NCBI GenBank assembly: GCA_030418545.1
Contig: QAIB01000004.1
Location: 1 to 64,000, forward strand
Length of the DNA: 64,000 nucleotides
Direction of reading: 5' to 3'
Source of the DNA: Xenophilus aerolatus
GTDB lineage: Bacteria; Pseudomonadota; Gammaproteobacteria; Burkholderiales; Burkholderiaceae_C
Of this stretch, positions 56,759-64,000 are shown piece by piece. A program made the translations under genes and the position numbers. The notes under the pieces are model-generated. The model was not told where the DNA came from and did not search any database. It saw only the letters and a program-made list of their open reading frames with translations. How positions within the stretch are numbered: position 1 is the stretch's first letter; every line of letters starts with the position of its first letter.

Positions 56759-58729
56759 TCAGGGCGCGGTGCTGGGCGACAGCCCGGTCGGCGGCCACGG
56801 CATCTCGCTGGCCACCAGCGGCTTGCCGATGGGGGCCGCGGCCTTGCCCTGGCGCACCGCGGCCATGTCCTGCTCGTTGGGGTACTGGTCCATCAGCCAG
56901 TAGTCGAAGGCGCGGCGCACCATCGGGGCGGCGGCCGCGGCGCCGAAGCCGGCGTTTTCCACGATCACGGCGATGGCGATCTTCGGGTCCTCGGCCGGCG
57001 CGAAGGCGGCGAACAGCGAGTGGTCGCGCTGGTGTTCCTCCAGCGCCTTGGCGTTGTACTTCACGCCCTGGCCGAGCGACACCGCCTGGGCCGTGCCGGT
57101 CTTGCCGGCCGAGGTGTAGCCCGAACCGGCGAACACGCGCGTGCCCGTGCCGCCCTTGTTCACCGCCACCAGCGCATTGCGCACGATGTCGACGTTCTTC
57201 GGCAGCCAGCCCAGGTCGTCGGCCGGCGGCTGCGGCACCAGCTCGACCTTGCCGCTCACCGTGTCCTTGATGGCGCGCACCAGATGCGGCCGGTGCTTGA
57301 GGCCGCCGTTGGCCAGCGTGGCCTCGGCCACCGCCAGCTGCAGCATGGTGAAGTTGTTGTAGCCCTGGCCGATGCCCAGCGACACCGTCTCGCCGGAGTA
57401 CCAGCGCTTCATCTCGGCGCGCTTGTAGGTGTTGCGCTTCCATTCGGTGCTGGGCAGCGTGCCGCGCACCTCGCCGCCGAGGTCGATGCCGGTGAGCTGG
57501 CCGAAGCCGATGGGCTTCATGAAGTCGTGGATGGTGTCCACGCCCATCTCGACCGCGAGCGAATAGAAGTACGTGTTGCTCGAATACTGGATGGCCCGGT
57601 GCATGTCCAGCGCGCCCAGGCCGCCCTCGTGGCTGCGGAAGGTGTGGCCGCCGTAGGTGTAGAAGCCCGGGTCGTTCACGATCGCGCTGGGCGAGCGCTT
57701 GCCCAGCTGCAGCGCGGCCATGGCCATGAAGGGCTTGTAGGTCGAGCCGGGCGGGTAGGTGCCGCGCAGCGCGCGGTTGAGCAGGGGCTTGTCGATCGAC
57801 TCGTTGAGCGCGGCCCAGCTCTCGGAATCGATGCCCTCGACGAAGAGGTTGGGGTCGAAGGTGGGCTTGGAGACGAAGGCCAGCACCTCGCCGGTCTTGG
57901 GGTCGATGGCCACCATGGCGCCGCGGCGCTCGCCGAACATGTCCTCGATCAGCTTCTGCAGCTTGATGTCCAGGGTCAGCATCACGGTGTTGCCCGGCGT
58001 CGCCGGGTGGCTGCCCAGCTTGCGCACTGCGCGGCCGCCGGCGGAGGTCTCCATCTGCTCGACGCCGGTCTGGCCGTGCAGCACCTTCTCGTAGCTCTGT
58101 TCGACGCCCAGCTTGCCGATGTAGTCGGTGCCCTTGTAGTTGGCCTGGTCCTCCTCGTCCCAGTCCTCCATCGCGGCCTTCTCGCGCTGGTTGATGCGGC
58201 CGATGTAGCCCAGCACGTGGCTGCCCAGCTCGCCGTAGGGATAGTTGCGGAAGAGCCGTGCCTTGATCTCCACGCCGGGGAAGCGGTAGCGCTGGGCAGC
58301 GAAGCGGGCGACTTCCTCGTCGGTGAGGCGCGTGCGGATGGGCACCGAGTCGAAGCTGCGCGAGTCCTCGCGCAGGCGCTTGAAGCGGCGGCGGTCGCGC
58401 GGCTGGATGTCGACCAGCTGCGACAGCTGGTCGATGGTGTCCTCCACGTCGCCGGCCTTGGAGGGCGTGATCTCCAGCGTGTAGGCCGAGTAGTTGGAGG
58501 CCAGCGTGATGCCGTTGCGGTCGAGGATGAGGCCCCGGTTGGGCACCACCGGCACCACGGCCGTGCGGTTGCTCTCGGCCTGCTCGGCCAGGTCCTCGTG
58601 GCGGGTGACCTGCAGGTAGAACAGGCGCGTGCCCAGCAGCCCGAAAGCGCCCAGCACCACCAGCGCGATCACCAGCACGCGGCGCTTGAAACGCACGATC
58701 TCGGCGGCGACGTTGCGGATTTCGGTCAT
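56759..58729 (-). CDS. mrdA: Penicillin-binding protein 2
   Basis: A 656-residue elongation-specific transpeptidase that cross-links lateral-wall peptidoglycan. One N-terminal membrane helix (about 18-40) and a dimerisation domain precede the transpeptidase domain with S329-T-Y-K332, S383-S-N385 and K543-T-G545. It belongs to the shape complex with MreB, MreC, MreD and RodA. It follows mreD after 149 bp. rodA, the usual next gene, is absent; the adhesin gene lies there in the opposite direction. Confidence 0.96.
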   Translation of the reverse strand: MTEIRNVAAEIVRFKRRVLVIALVVLGAFGLLGTRLFYLQVTRHEDLAEQAESNRTAVVPVVPNRGLILDRNGITLASNYSAYTLEITPSKAGDVEDTIDQLSQLVDIQPRDRRRFKRLREDSRSFDSVPIRTRLTDEEVARFAAQRYRFPGVEIKARLFRNYPYGELGSHVLGYIGRINQREKAAMEDWDEEDQANYKGTDYIGKLGVEQSYEKVLHGQTGVEQMETSAGGRAVRKLGSHPATPGNTVMLTLDIKLQKLIEDMFGERRGAMVAIDPKTGEVLAFVSKPTFDPNLFVEGIDSESWAALNESIDKPLLNRALRGTYPPGSTYKPFMAMAALQLGKRSPSAIVNDPGFYTYGGHTFRSHEGGLGALDMHRAIQYSSNTYFYSLAVEMGVDTIHDFMKPIGFGQLTGIDLGGEVRGTLPSTEWKRNTYKRAEMKRWYSGETVSLGIGQGYNNFTMLQLAVAEATLANGGLKHRPHLVRAIKDTVSGKVELVPQPPADDLGWLPKNVDIVRNALVAVNKGGTGTRVFAGSGYTSAGKTGTAQAVSLGQGVKYNAKALEEHQRDHSLFAAFAPAEDPKIAIAVIVENAGFGAAAAAPMVRRAFDYWLMDQYPNEQDMAAVRQGKAAAPIGKPLVASEMPWPPTGLSPSTAP

Positions 58730-58814
58730 GGCAGGAAGGCAGGCGTGGCGCAGCTTAGGCGCGCCGCAGTTTCAAGGCAAATCGGCCCGCAGCGCGCGTC
58801 CCGCCAGCGCAACG

Positions 58815-58840
58815 CGCTATGAAATCAATAGTATTCATTG
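58815..58840. repeat. Partial dispersed repeat
   Basis: GCGCTATGAAATCAATAGTA matches the left half (GCTATNAAATCAATAG) of the repeat family seen at 5767 and 16921. It lies in the gap between mreD and mrdA. Confidence 0.4.
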
Positions 58841-58878
58841 GAACGGGCGGCCGAGGACGTGAACGCGGGGGCCACGCC

Positions 58879-59400
58879 TCACAAGGGGCGGTTCTCGTCC
58901 GGCTCCGGGGTGCGGCGCTGCGGCGCCAGCAGCAGCACCGTGACCAGCGGCCACAGGGCGGCCTCGATGGCCGGCGCCACCAGCATCGTCCAGCCCGGGA
59001 ACACGCCGCCGCCGATCATGCGGATCGCCAGCTCGATGAGGTGCGAGACGGCGAACAGCGGCACCAGCTGCAGCGCCTGCGACACCACCGGGTACCACAG
59101 CAGCCGCCGGTGGATGGTGACGGCGAAGAAGCTCAGGGTGGCGTAGCTCAGCGCATGCTGGCCCAGCAGCGCCGACTGGTGCACGTCCATCACCAGGCCG
59201 AAGGCGAAGGCCGCGCCCATGCCGATGCGCGCCGGCTGGTGCACGCCCCAGAACACGATCACCAGGGCGAGCAGATCGGGCGTCCAGGCCAGGCGGCCCA
59301 GGGGCAGCAGGTTGACCATCAGCGCGGCCAGCAGGCTGCACCACATGAAGACGGGGCTGACGGGCAGCAGCAGCTGCTCCTGGCCGGGGCGCATGATCAT
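58879..59400 (-). CDS. mreD: Rod shape-determining protein MreD
   Basis: A 173-residue inner-membrane protein with about five hydrophobic helices (CSLLAALMVNLLPLG; PDLLALVIVFWGVHQP; GLVMDVHQSALLGQHALSY). It is part of the rod complex that guides lateral wall growth. ATG 59400 overlaps the mreC stop (ATGA); the longer frame upstream is a shadow of mreC. Confidence 0.93.
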   Translation of the reverse strand: MIMRPGQEQLLLPVSPVFMWCSLLAALMVNLLPLGRLAWTPDLLALVIVFWGVHQPARIGMGAAFAFGLVMDVHQSALLGQHALSYATLSFFAVTIHRRLLWYPVVSQALQLVPLFAVSHLIELAIRMIGGGVFPGWTMLVAPAIEAALWPLVTVLLLAPQRRTPEPDENRPL

Positions 59401-60386
59401 CGCGGGGCGCCCTCCTGGCGGGCCGGGCGGCCCGGACCGTTCTTCCTGTCCTTGCTGTTGTCCGCCTTCCTGGCCTCGGCCTTCTTGGACGAGGGGGCCG
59501 GGGCGGCGGCGGGCGCCAGCGCGGCGGCCGGCGTGCCCACGGGCGCCAGCACCATCACGTAACGCGCCGCGTTCACCCGCGCCAGCGGCGTGCAGTGGAT
59601 GCGTGCGAAGGCCGAGTCGGCCCGGCGGTCGATGCGGTCGACCCGGGCCACGGGCAGCCCGGCCGGGTAGACGCCGTCGACCCCGCTGGTGGCGAGCACG
59701 TCGCCCTCCTGGATGTCGGAATTGGCGGCAATGAAGCGCAGCTCCATGCCGCCTCCGTGCGTGGTGGCGTCGCCGAAGGCCACGCTGCGCACGCCGGTGC
59801 GGGTGTTCTGCACCGGGATCGACAGGTCGCGGTCGATGACCAGCGTCACCTCGCTGGAGAAGGGCTGCACCAGCGTCACCTGGCCCAGCACACCCTGTTC
59901 GTCGATCACCGGCGAGCCGGGCGCGATGCCCTGCGTGAGGCCCTGGTCGATCACCACTTTGCGGGTGTACGGGTCGGCGGTGTCGAACAGCACCTCGGCG
60001 GCGCGGCCCGGGGCGGGCGAGTTCTGCCGCAGCTCCAGCAGGGCGCGCAGGCGCGCGTTCTCGCGCGCCAGGGTGTCGGCCTGGCTGGCCCGCTCGGCCT
60101 GCAGCGCGAGTGCGCGACGCGCCTCGGCTTCGTTCGACTGCGCCGTGCGCAGGTCTTCCAGGTACTGGCTGGCGCCGGCGATGGCCTGTACAGGCTTCAT
60201 CGCGATCCACTGGATCGGGTAGAGCACCGCACTCACGGCGGTGCGCAGCGGATTGACGACGTCGAAGCGTGCGTCCGCCACCATCAGGAACAGGGCCAGC
60301 GCGCTGAAGAAGATCAGCTTCGACAGCGCCGAGGGCCCCTGGTTGAACAGGGGCGGCGCGGAGCGGTCGAGCGTGCCGAGCGGCAT
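59397..60386 (-). CDS. mreC: Rod shape-determining protein MreC
   Basis: A 329-residue periplasmic scaffold anchored by one N-terminal helix (SKLIFFSALALFLMVADAR). A coiled coil (AQSNEAEARRALALQAERAS onward) is followed by the beta-barrel domain (VVIDQGLTQGIAPGSPV; DGVYPAGLPVARVDRI) and a low-complexity basic tail. It bridges MreB filaments to PBP2. It is separated from mreB by a terminator-like hairpin. Confidence 0.95.
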   Translation of the reverse strand: MPLGTLDRSAPPLFNQGPSALSKLIFFSALALFLMVADARFDVVNPLRTAVSAVLYPIQWIAMKPVQAIAGASQYLEDLRTAQSNEAEARRALALQAERASQADTLARENARLRALLELRQNSPAPGRAAEVLFDTADPYTRKVVIDQGLTQGIAPGSPVIDEQGVLGQVTLVQPFSSEVTLVIDRDLSIPVQNTRTGVRSVAFGDATTHGGGMELRFIAANSDIQEGDVLATSGVDGVYPAGLPVARVDRIDRRADSAFARIHCTPLARVNAARYVMVLAPVGTPAAALAPAAAPAPSSKKAEARKADNSKDRKNGPGRPARQEGAPR

Positions 60387-60418
60387 GGAAAGGAGAGGAA
60401 AGCGCTAGGTCAGATGGC

Positions 60419-60443
60419 AAAAAGCCGGCCTGGGTGGCCGGCT
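60419..60443 (-). terminator. Terminator-like hairpin between mreB and mreC
   Basis: AGCCGGCC/GGCCGGCT (8 bp, 5-base loop) is followed by five T's on the minus strand, 18 bases after the mreB stop. It would let part of the transcripts end after mreB, giving more MreB than MreC/D. Confidence 0.75.
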
Positions 60444-60461
60444 CGCGAGACTAGCGTGCAA

Positions 60462-61556
<1,095 letters not shown>

Positions 61557-61746
61557 TTATTGGGTGGGAGAAGTAAACAGATTTTGGGCAGGTTTTGCGG
61601 CCAGACGGGCCCTTGAACCTGCGCGATCGCGCGCGTTGCGGCAAAGGCGGGATAATACCCGAATCCCCCCTGGATCCCGTGTTTCCCGCCCCTCCCGGAG
61701 CGCGGAACGGTGACCTTTTCCGCGCCCTGCCGGGCGCCTTCTTCCG

Positions 61747-62046
61747 ATGGCACTGACTTCCACCGACATCGCGCGCATCGCCTCGCTGGCGAGGCTGCAA
61801 CTGGCCTCTGACGAAAGCGAGCGCATGCTCAGCCAGATCAATGGCTTCTTCGACCTGGTCGAGCGCATGCGCGCGGTGGACACCGCCGGCGTCGAGCCGC
61901 TGGCCCACCCCGTCGCGGCCATCGAGGACATCACCCTGCGCCTGCGCGAGGACGTCGTGAGCGAGCCCGACAACCGCGCCGCCAACCAGAAGAGCGCCCC
62001 CGCCGTCGAGGCCGGGCTGTTCCTCGTGCCGAAGGTGATCGAATGA
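61747..62046 (+). CDS. gatC: Asp-tRNA(Asn)/Glu-tRNA(Gln) amidotransferase subunit C
   Basis: A 99-residue small subunit starting [20 protein letters not shown], with VEPLAHPV and [12 protein letters not shown] typical of GatC. It stabilises GatA in the complex that converts Glu-tRNA(Gln) to Gln-tRNA(Gln), and likewise Asp-tRNA(Asn). First gene of gatCAB. Confidence 0.95.
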   Translation: MALTSTDIARIASLARLQLASDESERMLSQINGFFDLVERMRAVDTAGVEPLAHPVAAIEDITLRLREDVVSEPDNRAANQKSAPAVEAGLFLVPKVIE

Positions 62047-62058
62047 GCGCCGCCGGAC

Positions 62059-62123
62059 CGCTCCAAGGCGCGAAGGCCCCCTCGGGGGGCAGCGCAGCAG
62101 ACGAAGTCGCAAGCGTGGGGGCC
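62059..62123. repeat. GCCCCCTCGGGGGGC repeat, copy B
   Basis: A 65-bp element with CAAGGCG, GCCCCCTCGGGGGGCAGCG, CGAAG and AAGCGTGGGGGCC in the same order as copy A at 18024. It fills the gatC-gatA gap and ends 5 bases before the gatA start, so its GGGGG may serve in place of a normal ribosome site. Confidence 0.65.
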
Positions 62124-62128
62124 ATGGA

Positions 62129-63622
62129 ATGAGCACGGGCAAGGATCTCCACGACAAGGGCGTCGCCGGCCTGGCCAAGGCACTGGCCGCCCGCGAGGTG
62201 TCGGCCGTCGAGACGGCCCAGCACTTCCTGGCCCGCATGAAGGCGCACCAGGACCTCGCCGCCTTCGTCGCCGTCGACGAGGACGCCACGCTGGCGCAGG
62301 CGCGTGCCGCCGACGCCGCCCTGGCCGCAGGCAACGCCCCGGCGCTGGCCGGCGTGCCCGTCGCGCACAAGGACATCTTCGTCACCACCGCCTTCCCGAC
62401 CACCGCCGGCTCGAGGATCCTGGCCGGCTACCAGTCGCCCTTCGACGCCACCGTGGTGCGCAAGCTGGCCGACACCGGCATGGTGACTCTGGGCAAGCTC
62501 AGCTGCGACGAGTTCGCCATGGGTTCGGCCAACGAGAACGTCGCCGTGCCGGCCGTGGGGGCCACGCAGGCCGCCCCGGTGCGCAACCCCTGGGACGCGG
62601 CCCGCATCCCCGGCGGCTCCTCCGGCGGCAGCGCGGCCGCCGTTGCCGCCCGCCTCGCGCCCGCCGCCACCGGCACCGACACCGGCGGCTCGATCCGCCA
62701 GCCCGCGAGCTTCTGCGGCGTGACCGGTATCAAGCCCACCTATGGCCGCGCCTCGCGCTACGGCATGGTGGCCTTCGCTTCCAGCCTCGACCAGGCCGGC
62801 CCGATGGCGCGCTCGGCCGAGGACTGCGCGCTGCTGCTGTCGGCCATGTGCGGGCCCGACCCCGACCGCGACTCGACCTCGCTGGACCGTCCGGCCGAGG
62901 ACTTCGCCCGCGAACTGAACGGCTCGCTGGAAGGCCTGCGCATCGGCGTGCCCAAGGAATTCCTCGGCGAGGGCGTCGCACCCGGCGTGCGCGCAGCGAT
63001 CGACGCGGCCCTCAAGGAGTACGAGAAGCTGGGCGCCAGACGCGTCGAAGTGAGCCTGCCGCGCACCGAGCTGTCGATCCCGGTCTACTACATCTGCGCC
63101 GCCGCGGAGGCCAGCTCCAACCTCAGCCGCTTCGACGGCGTGAAGTTCGGCCACCGCGCCGCGCAGTACAAGGACCTGGCCGACATGTACGCGAAGACGC
63201 GCGAAGAGGGCTTCGGCGACGAGGTCAAGCGGCGGATCATGATCGGCACGTACGTCCTCTCACACGGCTACTACGACGCCTACTACCTGCAGGCGCAGAA
63301 GGTGCGCCGCATGATCGCCGACGACTTCCAGAACGCCTTCAAGGACTGCGACCTGATCGCCGGCCCGGCCGCGCCCACCGTGGCCTGGAAGATCGGTGAG
63401 CACGGCGACGACCCCGTGGCCGATTACCTGGCCGACATCTTCACCCTGCCCGGCTCCCTGGCCGGCCTGCCCGGCATGAGCGTGCCCGCCGGCTTCGATG
63501 CGGGCATGCCCGTGGGCCTGCAGCTCATCGGCAACTACTTCGCCGAAGCGAAGCTGCTGAACGCGGCCCACCGCTTCCAGCAGGCCACCGACTGGCACGC
63601 GCGCGTGCCGGTCGGCTTCTGA
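62129..63622 (+). CDS. gatA: Asp-tRNA(Asn)/Glu-tRNA(Gln) amidotransferase subunit A
   Basis: A 497-residue amidase-signature enzyme that releases ammonia from glutamine for transamidation. The amidase core is [20 protein letters not shown] with [17 protein letters not shown], supplying the Ser-cisSer-Lys triad together with the lysine in VAHKDIF. Length and order fit GatA. The gap from gatC is a dispersed repeat. Confidence 0.96.
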   Translation: MSTGKDLHDKGVAGLAKALAAREVSAVETAQHFLARMKAHQDLAAFVAVDEDATLAQARAADAALAAGNAPALAGVPVAHKDIFVTTAFPTTAGSRILAGYQSPFDATVVRKLADTGMVTLGKLSCDEFAMGSANENVAVPAVGATQAAPVRNPWDAARIPGGSSGGSAAAVAARLAPAATGTDTGGSIRQPASFCGVTGIKPTYGRASRYGMVAFASSLDQAGPMARSAEDCALLLSAMCGPDPDRDSTSLDRPAEDFARELNGSLEGLRIGVPKEFLGEGVAPGVRAAIDAALKEYEKLGARRVEVSLPRTELSIPVYYICAAAEASSNLSRFDGVKFGHRAAQYKDLADMYAKTREEGFGDEVKRRIMIGTYVLSHGYYDAYYLQAQKVRRMIADDFQNAFKDCDLIAGPAAPTVAWKIGEHGDDPVADYLADIFTLPGSLAGLPGMSVPAGFDAGMPVGLQLIGNYFAEAKLLNAAHRFQQATDWHARVPVGF

Positions 63623-63634
63623 AGAAATACATCC

Positions 63635-63740
63635 GTACGCGAAGAGCGCGAAGGGTTCGCGAAGGACGCGAAGAAAGAGAAGAAGAAACTTCAATGAGTT
63701 TTTCGCGACTTTTGCGTGACCTTCGCGCCCTTCGCGTTCG
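63635..63740. repeat. Imperfect palindrome rich in CGCGAAGG between gatA and gatB
   Basis: Left arm ACGCGAAGAGCGCGAAGGGT (from 63637) and the complement of the right arm (ACGCGAAGGGCGCGAAGGTC) run for about 42 bases with about nine mismatches, around a purine-rich centre. Such CGCGAAGG units are frequent in Comamonadaceae genomes. It lies entirely between the two coding sequences. Confidence 0.6.
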
Positions 63741-63761
63741 GCTGCCCGTATTCCACACGCC

Positions 63762-64000
63762 ATGAGCACCACCCCGCCCCTCGTCCAAGGCTACGAAGTC
63801 GTCATCGGCTTCGAGACCCACGCCCAGCTCTCCACCGCGAGCAAGATCTTCAGCCGCGCCAGCACGGCCTTCGGTGCCGAGCCGAACACGCAGGCCTGCG
63901 CGGTGGACCTCGCCCTGCCCGGCACGCTGCCGGTGATGAACAAGGGCGCCGTCGAGCGCGCGATCAGGCTCGGCCTGGCGCTTGGCTCGCACATCGCGCC
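63762..64000 (+). CDS. gatB: Asp-tRNA(Asn)/Glu-tRNA(Gln) amidotransferase subunit B, 5' part
   Basis: The first 79 codons are present before the window ends. The translation [20 protein letters not shown] continues with [13 protein letters not shown] and [15 protein letters not shown], the conserved GatB N-terminus (kinase/transamidase domain that activates the misacylated tRNA). It follows gatA after a 139-bp repeat-filled gap. Confidence 0.95.
   Translation, partial: MSTTPPLVQGYEVVIGFETHAQLSTASKIFSRASTAFGAEPNTQACAVDLALPGTLPVMNKGAVERAIRLGLALGSHIA

Overview
The window looks like chromosomal DNA of a high-GC betaproteobacterium, most likely a member of the Comamonadaceae (Variovorax-like). 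The reasons are a str operon in the usual order, an mreBCD-mrdA cluster divergent from gatCAB, a Mg-type HemB beside HemJ, small exported proteins of a kind common in this family, and several copies of short dispersed repeats that I associate with Comamonadaceae genomes. No rRNA, tRNA, CRISPR array, transposase or phage gene was recognised. The assignment is inference from content, not from a database search.

Layout. 0-3.7 kb (minus): rpsL-rpsG-fusA-tuf with a strong sigma70-like promoter and hairpin-rich spacers. 3.7-7.8 kb (minus): hemJ, a VanZ-like protein, a 2Fe-2S ferredoxin, an alpha/beta hydrolase and a D,D-carboxypeptidase; a 169-bp imperfect palindrome lies before the last gene. 7.8-8.1 kb: a candidate small RNA with its own promoter and terminator, followed by divergent hemB and a CorA transporter. 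10.3-16.3 kb: two small exported paralogues, a LysR regulator, a three-gene GSH-isomerase/hydrolase/amidohydrolase cluster, an SDR and a MarC protein. 16.3-20.1 kb (minus): a lipid-transport (Mce/Mla-type) operon. 20.1-28 kb: LysR/mmsA, a toxin-antitoxin pair, a GMC oxidoreductase, ammonium transporter amtB with a sigma54/NtrC-type control region, and a TauE/SafE permease.

28-53.5 kb is a catabolic island for an unidentified CoA-activated organic acid. It carries a branched-chain-amino-acid-type ABC importer (two binding proteins, a fused LivH-LivM permease, LivG, LivF), two acyl-CoA ligases, four acyl-CoA dehydrogenases, a bifunctional hydratase/3-hydroxyacyl-CoA dehydrogenase, a MaoC hydratase, two crotonases, an SDR, a CaiB-type CoA-transferase, two VOC-fold proteins, a LysR and a GntR regulator. 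An APH-type kinase and an ACAD10/11-type dehydrogenase in it together resemble the LvaA/LvaC and ACAD11 system for 4-hydroxyacyl-CoA. A shared motif (core GATATAAC) lies in front of three transcription units of the island, which suggests one regulon.

53.5-64 kb: a LuxR-type regulator divergent from a YadA-like trimeric autotransporter, then mrdA-mreD-mreC-mreB (minus) and gatC-gatA-gatB (plus, gatB cut by the window end). The adhesin occupies the place where rodA would usually follow mrdA.
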